The notes beneath the pieces were generated by a model. It did not search any database and was not told where the DNA came from. It worked only from the letters and a program-made list of their open reading frames with translations. From positions 1 through 55,781 of the forward strand of contig JBILUL010000013.1 of assembly GCA_044371005.1 (NCBI GenBank): a stretch of DNA of 55,781 nucleotides. Reading direction: 5' to 3'. The position numbers and the translations under genes were made by a program. The DNA comes from UBA2402 sp044371005 (GTDB lineage: Bacteria; Planctomycetota; Phycisphaerae; Phycisphaerales; UBA1924). Each line of letters starts with the position of its first letter. The stretch's first letter is position 1. Shown one piece after another: positions 17,167 through 26,323 of this stretch.

Positions 17167-20100
17167 ATGCAGAAGCCACAGAACGAGAATGACCAGGTTC
17201 AGGCGATGCTCGCAGCGTTGCTGCAGCTCGATGCGAGCGGGCGCGAGAGGTGGCTGCGTGAGCATGGGGGCGATACCGCGGTGGTGAGCCGCGTGTTGGA
17301 GTTGCTCTCGCTGGCGGGAGTTCAAGGCTCAGGCCCAGACCCGGATGCGGTGACCACGGCGTCGGCGCCGGATGAGCAAGGCCGCTCTCCTGGGGGCCCG
17401 ACACCGCCAGCGCCGCCGGGCCGTCGCGGTGGTGGTGGAGGTGGGGCGGAGGGTGCTGGTGACTGGATCGGTCCCTACAAGCTTCTGGAGATCATCGGTG
17501 AAGGCGGATTTGGCACGGTGTGGCTGGCCGAGCGGCGTCAGCCCATGGTGCAGCGCGTGGCGGTGAAGATCATCAAGGCGGGCATGGACACGCGCGCGGT
17601 GGTGGCACGCTTCGAGCAGGAGCGTCAGGCCCTGGCGGTGATGAACCACCCCAACATCGCGCGAGTCTTTGATGCGGGCACGACCGATGCGGGCCGGCCG
17701 TACTTCGTGATGGAGTACGTGGCCGGTGAGCCAATCACCCGCTACGCCGATCGCCAGAACCTCACGGTGCGGCAGCGTCTGGAGCTCTTCATCCCCGTCT
17801 GTGAAGCCGTGCAACACGCGCACCACAAGGGGATGATCCACCGGGATATCAAGCCAAGTAACATCCTGGTCGGAGTCAGCGGCGGGCAGTTGCTCGTGAA
17901 GGTCATCGACTTTGGTGTAGCCAAGGCCATCAGCCACACGCTCACGGACCACTCGATCTTCACGGAATCAGGGCAGTTGATCGGCACGCCTGAGTACATG
18001 AGCCCCGAGCAGGCGGAGATGGGCGTGACGGATATCGACACGCGGACAGATGTCTACTCGCTCGGCGTGGTGTTGTATGAACTGCTCTCGGGGTTGCTGC
18101 CGTTCGATGCCAAGTCGCTCAGGGCGGCGGGGTACGACGCGATCCGCAAGGTGCTCAGGGAGCAGGATGCGCCAAAGCCGAGCACAAGGCTGTCGTCGGT
18201 TGATGATGCAACCGGAGCTGAGATTGCCCTGCACCGCGTCGCGGCACGTGAGGAACTGGCCAGCGAACTTCGTCGTGAACTCGACTGGATTCCACTCAAG
18301 GCCCTCCGCAAGGACCGGACGCAGCGGTACGACACGCCGGTGGATCTGGCCAAGGACATTCAACGGTATCTGGATGGTGAGGTGTTGGAGGCAGGGCCGG
18401 AGGCGACGGCATACCGCTTGAAGAAGTTCCTAAGGAGAAACAAGGGACCTGTGACTGCGGTCGGAGCGGTTGTATTGACGCTGGGCGTGGGCCTGGCAGT
18501 CACGGTCGTTCTCGCAGCGAGCTTGGCGGAACAGAAGCGGGAAGCGGACGCAGCGAAGAAGGTGGCGGAAGAAGCGAAGGCGATTGCTGAGACGAAGACG
18601 AAAGAGGCCGAAGTCGAGCGTACCAATGCTGTCGCGGCACGCGAGTCCATTGAGGCCAACGCTTACGTCGCAAACATCGAGATGGCCACGGCGGCAATGG
18701 AGTTCCAGCAGTTTGGCCGCGTACGAAAGCGGCTGGATTCGACTAGGGACTATGGGCACCGCGGGTGGGAGTGGGGTTGGCTGAACGCAATCGCGGACAC
18801 GAGCCTGATTCAGCTCAACGGCCACACGAATGGGGTGAGTTCAGCTGCGTTTAGCCCCGACGGCACGCGGATCGTGACGGCGTCATATGACGACACTGCG
18901 CAGGTGTGGGATGCTGCCACGGGGAAGCCTGTTGCCCAGCTGAACGGCCACACCGCGGACGTAAATTCAGCCGCGTTCAGCCCCGATGGCAAGATGATTG
19001 TGACGGCGTCGTATGACAACACCGCGCTGATGTGGGATGCGGCTACGGGGAAGAGACTGCTAGAGCTCAAGGGTCACACGAGCACGTTGCATTCCGCCGC
19101 GTTCAGTCGCGATGGCGCGTGGATTGTAACGGCGTCGAGTGATAACACCGCGCGGGTGTGGGATGCTGTCACGGGGACGAGTCTGGCCGAACTCAAGGGC
19201 CACGTGGACGCTGTGTCTTCCGCCGCGTTCAGCCCCGATGGCAAGATGATTGTGACGGCGTCGTATGACAACACCGCGCTGATGTGGGATGCGGCTACGG
19301 GGAAGAGACTGCTAGAGCTCAAGGGTCACACGGACGTCGTGTCTTCCGCCGCGTTCAGCTCCGACGGCATGCGAATCGTGACGTCGTCATTCGACAATAC
19401 CGCGCGGGTCTGGGATGCCGTCACGGGGAAATGCCTGCATCAACTTGTGGGCCACGGGGCGATAGTGAGTTCCGCGGCATTCAGTACCGACGGCGGGAGG
19501 ATCGTGACGGCTTCATTTGACCGTACCGCGCGGGTGTGGGATGCCGTTACGGGGAAGAGTCTGGCCAAGCTCGATGGTCACACGGCGGAGGTGCAATCCG
19601 CCGCGTTCAGCCCCGATGGCACTTTGATTGTCACGACGTCGTACGACCATACCGCGCGGGTGTGGGATGCTGTCACGGAAAAGTGTCTGGCCGAGCTCGT
19701 GGGCCACACGAGCACGATGAATTCCGTAATGTTCAGCGGCGATGGCACGCGGATTCTGACGGCATCGGATGACAATACTGCGAGAGTGTGGATCGTCGGT
19801 GAGCTGAAGAGTCAGGCCGAGCTCATAGGCCACGGGGGAGTGGTGCGTTCCGCCGTGTTCAGCGCCGACGGTACGCGGATCTTGACTGAATCGGAGGGCG
19901 GTGCCGCGCGAGTGTGGGATGCCGCGTCGGGCATGGCTCTCAACGAACTCGAATGCCATGCGAACAACGCTTGTTTTGCCTGGTTCAGTCCGGATGGCGT
20001 CCGGATCGTGACCGCATCGAGTGACGAATCTGCTCGGGTGCGGGATGTCGTCACAGGGACCAATCTGGCCGAGCTCAATGGTCACACGGGGCGGGTGAAT

Positions 20101-21315
20101 TCTGCAGCATTCAGCCGCGACGGCACGCGGATAGTGACGGCGTCGGATGACAAGACCGCGCGGGTGTGGGATGTAGACACGGGGACCAGTCTGGCCGAGC
20201 TCAAGGGCCACAATGGGTCGGTGAATTTCGCCGCGTTCAGCCGCGATAGCACGCGAGTTGTCACGGCGGCAGGCGACCGTACCGCGCGGGTGTGGGACGC
20301 AGCAACGGGGGAGAGTCTGGCCGAGCTTAATGGCCACACCGATTGGGTATACTCCGCCGAATTCAGCCCCGACGGCACGCGGATCGTGACGGCATCACGA
20401 GACGGTACCGCGCGGGTGTGGGATGCCGCCACAGGGACGAGTCTGGCCGAGCTCAAGGGCCACATTGGGTCGGTGAATTTCGCGGCAATCAGCCCCGATG
20501 GTACCCGGATTGTGACGGCGTCAAATGACAATACCGCGCGTGTCTGGGATGCCGCCACGCAAAGGTGCCTCGTCGAACTCAAAGGTCATAATGGATCGGT
20601 GAATTCGGCTGCGTTCAGCCCCGATAGCACCCGTATCGTCACAGCGTCACGCGACGGGACCGCGCGGGTGTGGCACTCTGTACCCTATCGCGAACGGTTC
20701 AAAGAGATTCAGCGGGCAAGGGCGGCGGAGTCGAAGATGGGGCCGATCGTTGGGAGCCGCCTGAACGTCGGAGGTTCCGCGGACGCAGTGCGCACCGCAT
20801 TCGCCAACGATACTTCGCTCACGCCCGAGGAGCGGACTGCCGCACAGGCCGTGGTGTTCACCCATGAGGTTGAGCAACGTGCTGCGGCCCGCGCGCGCCG
20901 CGCCGAGGCGAACGCGCTCAATGCTGCCGCATGGAATGCGGTACGTTTCATACCGGTGACGTCCGAGGCGGCAGCAAGTGCCTTGGTTGCAGTCCGCCGC
21001 GCCATTGAACTTGAGCCCGAGCATGATTCTTACCTCAGGACCTTGGGCGTGGCCCTGTACCGCGCAGGCGAGTTCAAGGAAGCCCTGGACACGCTCACGC
21101 GATCCCACGCAATCAACGCCAAGGTCAAGGACGGCCAGCACCATGGTGACATCGCCTTCATCGCTATGGCGCACTGGCAACTGGGCCACCATGATCAGGC
21201 CCGGGAAGCGCTGGCCACGCTCCGCGACTTGACCGCCAATGAGCGCTGGGGGACCAACGTCGATAGGACCCGCCACCTGGCCGAGGCCGAGGCGTTGATG
21301 TCAGGCAAGCCGTAG
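17167..21315 (+). CDS. Membrane Ser/Thr protein kinase with 15 WD40 repeats and TPR tail (copy 3)
   Basis: 1382 residues. The kinase domain is intact (Lys134, Asp227 in H-R-D-I-K-P-S-N, DFG 248-250). A membrane helix (about 430-452) is followed by a Lys/Glu/Ala coiled coil and the W-E-W-G-W-L-N segment. Fifteen WD40 units follow. Units 2 and 4 contain a 111-bp identical DNA block (18970-19080 and 19222-19332), offset by 252 bp, exactly two repeat units. Units 8-10 are the least regular. The last WD unit ends W-H-S-V-P-Y-R-E-R-F, the same junction to the TPR-like tail as in copy 2. The tail is shorter than in copy 2. Confidence 0.95.
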   Translation: MQKPQNENDQVQAMLAALLQLDASGRERWLREHGGDTAVVSRVLELLSLAGVQGSGPDPDAVTTASAPDEQGRSPGGPTPPAPPGRRGGGGGGAEGAGDWIGPYKLLEIIGEGGFGTVWLAERRQPMVQRVAVKIIKAGMDTRAVVARFEQERQALAVMNHPNIARVFDAGTTDAGRPYFVMEYVAGEPITRYADRQNLTVRQRLELFIPVCEAVQHAHHKGMIHRDIKPSNILVGVSGGQLLVKVIDFGVAKAISHTLTDHSIFTESGQLIGTPEYMSPEQAEMGVTDIDTRTDVYSLGVVLYELLSGLLPFDAKSLRAAGYDAIRKVLREQDAPKPSTRLSSVDDATGAEIALHRVAAREELASELRRELDWIPLKALRKDRTQRYDTPVDLAKDIQRYLDGEVLEAGPEATAYRLKKFLRRNKGPVTAVGAVVLTLGVGLAVTVVLAASLAEQKREADAAKKVAEEAKAIAETKTKEAEVERTNAVAARESIEANAYVANIEMATAAMEFQQFGRVRKRLDSTRDYGHRGWEWGWLNAIADTSLIQLNGHTNGVSSAAFSPDGTRIVTASYDDTAQVWDAATGKPVAQLNGHTADVNSAAFSPDGKMIVTASYDNTALMWDAATGKRLLELKGHTSTLHSAAFSRDGAWIVTASSDNTARVWDAVTGTSLAELKGHVDAVSSAAFSPDGKMIVTASYDNTALMWDAATGKRLLELKGHTDVVSSAAFSSDGMRIVTSSFDNTARVWDAVTGKCLHQLVGHGAIVSSAAFSTDGGRIVTASFDRTARVWDAVTGKSLAKLDGHTAEVQSAAFSPDGTLIVTTSYDHTARVWDAVTEKCLAELVGHTSTMNSVMFSGDGTRILTASDDNTARVWIVGELKSQAELIGHGGVVRSAVFSADGTRILTESEGGAARVWDAASGMALNELECHANNACFAWFSPDGVRIVTASSDESARVRDVVTGTNLAELNGHTGRVNSAAFSRDGTRIVTASDDKTARVWDVDTGTSLAELKGHNGSVNFAAFSRDSTRVVTAAGDRTARVWDAATGESLAELNGHTDWVYSAEFSPDGTRIVTASRDGTARVWDAATGTSLAELKGHIGSVNFAAISPDGTRIVTASNDNTARVWDAATQRCLVELKGHNGSVNSAAFSPDSTRIVTASRDGTARVWHSVPYRERFKEIQRARAAESKMGPIVGSRLNVGGSADAVRTAFANDTSLTPEERTAAQAVVFTHEVEQRAAARARRAEANALNAAAWNAVRFIPVTSEAAASALVAVRRAIELEPEHDSYLRTLGVALYRAGEFKEALDTLTRSHAINAKVKDGQHHGDIAFIAMAHWQLGHHDQAREALATLRDLTANERWGTNVDRTRHLAEAEALMSGKP

Positions 21316-21412
21316 TGCCACACTGCGATTGCCCCGGCCGCGAACCTCAAGGCTTGTACCGGCACCACGCAGTATGAGAGTGGTCGCTCTACATGGCTCT
21401 CCGACGTTGTAT

Positions 21413-21498
21413 CTCGTCCATCCTACCATGGCACCCAGGCCATTCTGAAGCCGCGTTGCGGTGGGTGGGCCTGGAGCTGGTTCGGAGATGCCGCGGCG
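21413..21498 (+). promoter_or_regulatory. Shared leader of kinase 4
   Basis: Starts CTCGTCCATCCTACCATGG, 86 nt before the ATG, hairpin ATGGC-acccag-GCCAT. Upstream of it the spacer is about 114 bp shorter than in units 1 and 2. Confidence 0.5.
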
Positions 21499-23529
21499 AT
21501 GCAGAGGCCCAACAACGAGAATGACCAGGTGCAGTCGATGTTCCACGCGTTGCTGCAGCTCGATGCGAACGGGCGCGAGCGGTGGCTGCGTGAACACGGC
21601 GGCGATACCGCGGTGGTGAGCCGTGTGATGGAGTTGCTCTCGCTGGCGGGGGCAGGCTCAGGCCCGGACCCGGATGCGGAGACTACGGCGTCGGCGCCGG
21701 ATGATCAGGGTCGCTCTCCTGGGGGCACGACGCCGCCCGCCCCGCCGGGCCGCCGCGGTGGTGGTGGCGGTGGGGAGGGTGCGGGCAACTGGATCGGTCC
21801 CTACAAGCTTCTGGAACCAATCGGCGAGGGTGGCTTCGGCACTGTGTGGCTGGCCGAGCGGCGTCAGCCGATGGTGCAGCGGGTGGCGCTGAAGATCATC
21901 AAGGCGGGCATGGATACACGCGCAGTGGTGGCACGCTTCGAGCAGGAGCGCCAGGCCCTGGCGGTGATGAACCACCCCAATATCGCTCGAATTTTTGATG
22001 CTGGGACGACCGATACGGGCCGGCCGTACTTTGTCATGGAATACGTGGCAGGTGAGCCGATCACCCGGTATGCCGACCGGCAGAACCTCACGGTGCGGCA
22101 GCGACTGGAACTCTTCATCCCCGTCTGTGAAGCGGTGCAGCACGCGCACCATAAAGGGATGATCCACCGTGACATCAAGCCTAGCAACATTCTGGTTGGA
22201 ATCAGTGGCGGGCAGTTGCTCGTGAAGGTTATCGATTTTGGTGTAGCGAAGGCCATCAGCCGCACGCTGACAGACCATTCGATCTTCACGGAATCAGGCC
22301 AGCTGATCGGGACGCCCGAGTACATGAGCCCCGAGCAGGCGGAGATGGGTGCGACGGATATCGATACAAGGACGGATGTCTATTCGCTGGGCGTGGTGCT
22401 GTACGAACTGCTCTCGGGCCTGCTTCCCTTCGATGGCAAGACGTTGAGAGCGGCGGGGTATGAGGCGATCCGCAAGGTGCTCAGGGAGCAGGATGCGCCA
22501 AAGCCAAGCACGAGGTTGTCATCGGTTGATGATGCAACCGGTGCGGAGATTGCGCTGCACCGCGTCGCGGCGTTGGAACAACTGGCCAGTGAACTGCGGC
22601 GTGAACTCGACTGGATTCCGCTCAAGGCACTGCGCAAGGACCGGACGCAGCGGTACGACACGCCGGTGGATCTGGCCCAGGACATTCAGCGGTATCTTGC
22701 GGGAGAGGTACTCGACGCTGGACCGGAGGCGGTGGGGTATCGGGTAAGGAAGTTCGTGCGGCGGTACCGCGGGCAGGTGCTTTCGCTCGCAGTAGTCATG
22801 CTGGGGCTAGTCATGGGCATTACAGCTTTGAGCAGCGCCGTGGCATGGGAGCGGGCGCAAAATGCTGAGATCAAAAGTAGACAGTTGGCCGAGGTTGCCG
22901 CGCGGGAGTCGGCTGAATTAGCCAGACGAGATGCCTACATAGCTTTGGTGAAGGCGGAGGTGGCAGAACGGGAGCAACGTCGACTGGCATCGCAACTTGA
23001 AGAGGCGTCCCGCGTGCGCCGCCTGGGAAGTGCGATTAGTCCGGATGGCATGAGAGTTCTGATGTATGGCGTAAAGGGCTCACGCAATGTGGTCGAACTC
23101 TTCGATACCTCGAGTGGCAGATCAGTGGCCGAACTAAAAGGGCACACAGAAGACGTGGTCGCGGCTACGTTTAGCCCAGACGGTAACCGAGTGCTCACAG
23201 CGTCCGCCGACAAGTCCGTGCGAGTTTGGGATTCGGCGACGGGCCGGAGCATCGCTGAGCTCAAAGGCCATACGTCTCCCGTTGCGTGTGCGGTTTTCAG
23301 TCCCGATGGCAAGCAAATTGTGACAGGAAGTTCTGATGGTACGGCGCGAGTCTGGGACAGTGAAACAGGAAGATCGCTCGCAATACTGAAAGGGCATTCT
23401 GGCGAGGTGTTTTCCGCGGTGTTCGGTTCAGACGGCACGAGAGTCTTCACCACCAGCCTCGACGGGACGGCGAGATGCTGGGATGCCAATACGGGACATC
23501 CACTTGCTGAGTACCGCACCCGCCAGTAG
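21499..23529 (+). CDS. Membrane Ser/Thr protein kinase with short WD40 tail (copy 4)
   Basis: 676 residues. The kinase part equals the other copies (Lys132 in R-V-A-L-K, Asp225, DFG), followed by a membrane helix (about 428-452) and a Glu/Ala/Arg coiled coil. After that there is one degenerate and three good WD40 units, then a stop after A-E-Y-R-T-R-Q. No TPR-like tail exists, and no further WD40 coding is visible downstream in any frame. Four units are too few for a normal seven-bladed propeller. The coiled coil differs in sequence from copies 1 and 3. It is either a truncated member or a short form that acts as a dimer or with its neighbours. Confidence 0.93.
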   Translation: MQRPNNENDQVQSMFHALLQLDANGRERWLREHGGDTAVVSRVMELLSLAGAGSGPDPDAETTASAPDDQGRSPGGTTPPAPPGRRGGGGGGEGAGNWIGPYKLLEPIGEGGFGTVWLAERRQPMVQRVALKIIKAGMDTRAVVARFEQERQALAVMNHPNIARIFDAGTTDTGRPYFVMEYVAGEPITRYADRQNLTVRQRLELFIPVCEAVQHAHHKGMIHRDIKPSNILVGISGGQLLVKVIDFGVAKAISRTLTDHSIFTESGQLIGTPEYMSPEQAEMGATDIDTRTDVYSLGVVLYELLSGLLPFDGKTLRAAGYEAIRKVLREQDAPKPSTRLSSVDDATGAEIALHRVAALEQLASELRRELDWIPLKALRKDRTQRYDTPVDLAQDIQRYLAGEVLDAGPEAVGYRVRKFVRRYRGQVLSLAVVMLGLVMGITALSSAVAWERAQNAEIKSRQLAEVAARESAELARRDAYIALVKAEVAEREQRRLASQLEEASRVRRLGSAISPDGMRVLMYGVKGSRNVVELFDTSSGRSVAELKGHTEDVVAATFSPDGNRVLTASADKSVRVWDSATGRSIAELKGHTSPVACAVFSPDGKQIVTGSSDGTARVWDSETGRSLAILKGHSGEVFSAVFGSDGTRVFTTSLDGTARCWDANTGHPLAEYRTRQ

Positions 23530-23952
23530 GCGGCGCCTCGCGATGCAACTTGCGCCGGTGGCACTCGAAACGATCAGCCTCGGCATGAGGACATCAGTCC
23601 GAAAAAGGAAGTCATGATCAGCGAGCTGACTCGTGGCTCACAACCGAGTGAGTTCCGGTGGGGCCAAGGCACCTCTCGCATCGCCCTACCGGTTGAACCG
23701 TAACGCAGCGATGGACTTCATGCACGCAAATGGGCTGATGCGCCAGACTCCAGCAAACGCCCGGCGGATCCGGCAAGACTCGCACAAACACTATTTGCCG
23801 GAAGATGCAACTCACGATCACCTGCCCGGGATCGGGAAAAATCACACTCAGATCCGTCAACTGCCCCGCTGGCTAGGTCGCGACCTCTTGTGCCGCGATG
23901 GCAGTGCCCACCAAGGCACTGTGCTCGTCCTCATTCCTACACTTGCCCCGCG
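23530..23952. other. Gene-free stretch after the kinase array
   Basis: No WD40 or TPR remnants, no RNA signature and no convincing ORF. A 107-codon frame at 23633 gives a His/Arg-rich product with no family resemblance, and I leave it out. Confidence 0.5.
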
Positions 23953-24240
23953 ATGAAATACACCATCCTGGGCATCCTGCTGACCGCCTCCATTCTCCTG
24001 ATCTGGAGCATGCGCACGGGGACTGCGCAGGATGGCATCATGATGGGCATCGCCATCGTCTCGGTGATCTTCTTCTCATCGATCGACAGTCTCTGGAACG
24101 CCCTCTATTCGAAGAAGGGCAAGACCATCAAGCCGCCACCGGCCGATGGCGTGAATGTCATCGTCGTCAAGGCGTCCGATGGTTCCGCTGCGTCCGGCTC
24201 CAATGGTGAGCCCGGCTCGCAGGGCGAATCGGCCCGCTGA
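23953..24240 (+). CDS. Small two-helix membrane protein, unknown
   Basis: A 95-residue protein with two hydrophobic segments (about residues 3-19 and 28-44), a short basic loop (S-K-K-G-K-T-I-K-P-P) and a polar Ser/Gly-rich tail. I do not recognise a family. I chose M-K-Y-T-I-L-G (23953) because the first membrane helix starts there; the frame is open 21 codons further upstream. It ends directly against the proC stop (convergent). Confidence 0.6.
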   Translation: MKYTILGILLTASILLIWSMRTGTAQDGIMMGIAIVSVIFFSSIDSLWNALYSKKGKTIKPPPADGVNVIVVKASDGSAASGSNGEPGSQGESAR

Positions 24241-25080
24241 TCAGCCGCCGCGTCCCAGTTCTCGCCCGCGTTCACACGCGGCGAGCATTGCGGTGCGGAT
24301 CGTCTCTCCCATCTGCTGCGAATCAAAAACCGCCAACGCCGCGGCAGTGGTGCCACCTTTGCTTGTCACGGCCGCGCGAAGTTCGCCGGGTGAGCGAGAT
24401 TCTGCCGCGAGCATCGCCGCGGCTCCGAGCAAGGTCTGCCGCGTGGCCTGCGAGGATTGCTCGGGCGTCAAGCCCATCTCGATACCCGTCTTGAGCATGT
24501 GCTCGGCGAGGTGAAAGAGGTACGCCGGGCCAGAACCAGCGAGTGCCGTGAATGGATCCAGGTGTGCTTCGGGTACTTCGATGATGCAGGGGCCGATGGC
24601 GCCCAGGATGGTGCGGGCGACTTCAAGGTCCGCCGCGGCGGGACCGGTGGCGATGGCGGTGGCTCCCTGGCCGATCGCGGCGGGCAGATTGGGCATGGAA
24701 CGCACGACACGTGCCTGAGTGCCGGCCAGTGCCTGTAACGTCTCCGCAGGCGTTCCCGCGAGGATGGAGATGACGAGTCGCGGGCCGATGAGGGGCGTGG
24801 CTCCAGCAACGGCCGCCGCGAGGTATTGGGGTTTGACGGCCAGGAGGAGGGTGCCCTGGGCGGCGTGGGTCTGGTTGATGTGGCTGAGGGCTGCCGCGGC
24901 GGTGGTGAAGGTGCTGGTGATGCCCAGCGACCGGGCATGCTCGAGCTTCGCGGCATCGGGTTCAGCGATGCAGACGTCCTGGGGCGCCAGGAGGCTGGCG
25001 CGCAGAAGACCTTGGACGATGGCTGCGCCCATGTTGCCAAAGCCGACGACCAGAAGGGGAACGGGGAGCGCTGCGGGCAT
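24241..25080 (-). CDS. proC: Pyrroline-5-carboxylate reductase
   Basis: ProC reduces 1-pyrroline-5-carboxylate to proline with NAD(P)H, the last step of proline synthesis. The 279-residue protein has the N-terminal Rossmann motif V-V-G-F-G-N-M-G (residues 10-17), A-V-K-P-Q-Y near 80, R-S-M-P-N-L-P near 120, and the C-terminal signature with G-S-G-P-A-Y and V-T-S-K-G-G-T-T. Length is normal. The frame stays open upstream to 25371, but homology begins at MPAALPVPLLVVGFG, and a TACCCT hexamer lies 6 nt before that ATG. Confidence 0.95.
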   Translation of the reverse strand: MPAALPVPLLVVGFGNMGAAIVQGLLRASLLAPQDVCIAEPDAAKLEHARSLGITSTFTTAAAALSHINQTHAAQGTLLLAVKPQYLAAAVAGATPLIGPRLVISILAGTPAETLQALAGTQARVVRSMPNLPAAIGQGATAIATGPAAADLEVARTILGAIGPCIIEVPEAHLDPFTALAGSGPAYLFHLAEHMLKTGIEMGLTPEQSSQATRQTLLGAAAMLAAESRSPGELRAAVTSKGGTTAAALAVFDSQQMGETIRTAMLAACERGRELGRGG

Positions 25081-25086
25081 GAAGGC

Positions 25087-25092
25087 AGGGTA
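25087..25092 (-). promoter_or_regulatory. Candidate -10 box of proC (leaderless type)
   Basis: TACCCT on the minus strand, 6 nt before the proC start. No Shine-Dalgarno. Confidence 0.35.
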
Positions 25093-25227
25093 GGAATGCG
25101 CTGGCGTGGGGCTTATCGGCCGCAATCCGGGGGTTCCGGGGGCGTTGAGCTCGGATTCGATGGTGTGGTGCTGGTGGGGCCGGTGGCCGTCAGGTACACT
25201 GTCGGCGTGGGCTGGAGTAGTTGAACC

Positions 25228-26154
25228 ATGAACATCAAGCATGTGCTGGCGGCGGGTCTGATTGGCGGAGGCATCGCTGGTGCGGGCGCGCAGGTGACCG
25301 CGTATGACCTCATGTATGGATCGATCGGCGTGCAAGCCGCGGCGACGACTGCGCCGGTGGTGGACACGCACTACTTCTCAACGCATGTCTACGCGATGAC
25401 GGCGGTGGACTTTGCCAACGGCACGCTGGTGGTCCCCAACACGTTCACGCCCAAGACGCTCTGGGCGGATGGCATCAACGGATTCTCGTTCGTGGATGGA
25501 CCCTATTCGAGCCAGCTGGCGGTGACGACTCTGTATCCGACCGGCACATATCGCTTTGATGTGTATGGCGGCTTTGTCGCGGCACAGACGATGCAGTATT
25601 CGGTGGCGGCGCGATTCTGGCCTTCGGTGCAGCCGGTCTTTGCCGCGTCGACGTTCAATGCGATGCAGGCACTGGACCCGGCTGCGGGCCTCACCGTGAA
25701 CTTCAACAGTTTCACCGCCCCGTTCCCGGCCAACTCGGCACGCACGTTCCTGACGGTGACGGATCAATCGGATTTCTCAACGGTCTTCTTCGGCTCGGTG
25801 GCGCAGCCTGCCACGAGCATCGTGATTCCAGCGGGAACGTTCGCCGCGGGGCACCCGTATTCGTTCTCGCTGACCCATTCGAGCCAGTTGAGCGGGACTG
25901 ATACCACGCAGGCGCTTCAACCAGGCACGCTCTGCTCGTTTGATCTCACGACCATTGCCACCGGCGTGGCGATCGTGCCCCCACCCTGCAGCGCGGACTT
26001 CAACCAGGATGGCGGCGTTGATGGCGCCGATGTCGAAGCCTTCTTCCTGACCTGGATGACTGGCGTGCCCGAGGGCGATGTCAATCAGGATGGTGGTACG
26101 GACGGCGCGGATGTCGAGACGTTCATCGTGCAGTGGCAGAATGGCGGGTGCTGA
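25228..26154 (+). CDS. Secreted protein with C-terminal GC-type dockerin-like domain
   Basis: 308 residues. A signal peptide covers about residues 1-21 (basic N-terminus, Gly/Ala-rich core, A-G-A-Q). The middle 230 residues are beta-rich and match no family I know. The last 55 residues are the planctomycete dockerin-like tail: a Cys, then D-F-N-Q-D-G-G-V-D-G-A-D-V-E and D-V-N-Q-D-G-G-T-D-G-A-D-V-E, ending in Gly-Cys. The two Asp-rich loops look like calcium-binding sites, and the terminal GC probably serves sorting or anchoring. Upstream, TACACT (25195-25200) and GGAG (25212-25215) are a possible -10 and ribosome site. Confidence 0.85.
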   Translation: MNIKHVLAAGLIGGGIAGAGAQVTAYDLMYGSIGVQAAATTAPVVDTHYFSTHVYAMTAVDFANGTLVVPNTFTPKTLWADGINGFSFVDGPYSSQLAVTTLYPTGTYRFDVYGGFVAAQTMQYSVAARFWPSVQPVFAASTFNAMQALDPAAGLTVNFNSFTAPFPANSARTFLTVTDQSDFSTVFFGSVAQPATSIVIPAGTFAAGHPYSFSLTHSSQLSGTDTTQALQPGTLCSFDLTTIATGVAIVPPPCSADFNQDGGVDGADVEAFFLTWMTGVPEGDVNQDGGTDGADVETFIVQWQNGGC

Positions 26155-26166
26155 GGGGGGCGGGGG

Positions 26167-26295
26167 GAAGTTCCGAAGTTCCTGAGTTCCGAAGTGCGCT
26201 TCGCCGAGATGGAGACCCTTCCAAACACCAAATGGGATCGGGTGGATGCCTGATCCTTCCTGTGAACTTTGGAACTTTGGCACTTGGGAACTTCC
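26167..26295. repeat. GAAGTTCC-type short repeats before miaB
   Basis: GAAGTTCC and GAGTTCCGAAGTG units at 26167-26196 face GAACTTTGGAACTTTGG...GGGAACTTCC at 26264-26295 in inverted orientation, about 65 bp apart. The pair could fold into a long imperfect hairpin between the dockerin-tailed gene and miaB. Confidence 0.55.
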
Positions 26296-26310
26296 TCTCC
26301 CGCCTTGACC

Positions 26311-26316
26311 TAAAAT
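26311..26316 (+). promoter_or_regulatory. Candidate -10 box of miaB (leaderless type)
   Basis: TAAAAT 7 nt before the miaB ATG. A-T-rich against a GC-rich background. No Shine-Dalgarno follows it. Confidence 0.45.
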
Positions 26317-26323
26317 CCGGGCT

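Noticed and set aside
9600..21000. CRISPR-like or VNTR interpretation of the regular repeats
   Set aside because: Period is 126 bp, units are coding WD40 repeats with in-frame variation, and there are no unique spacers.
23530..23952. Frameshifted remainder of kinase copy 4
   Set aside because: I looked for W-D and S-P-D-G codons or TPR-tail residues in all frames after the stop and found none, so copy 4 is short and not simply frameshifted.
23633..23956. 107-codon open frame after the kinase array
   Set aside because: No homology, no ribosome site, unusual composition; it overlaps the start of the small membrane protein.
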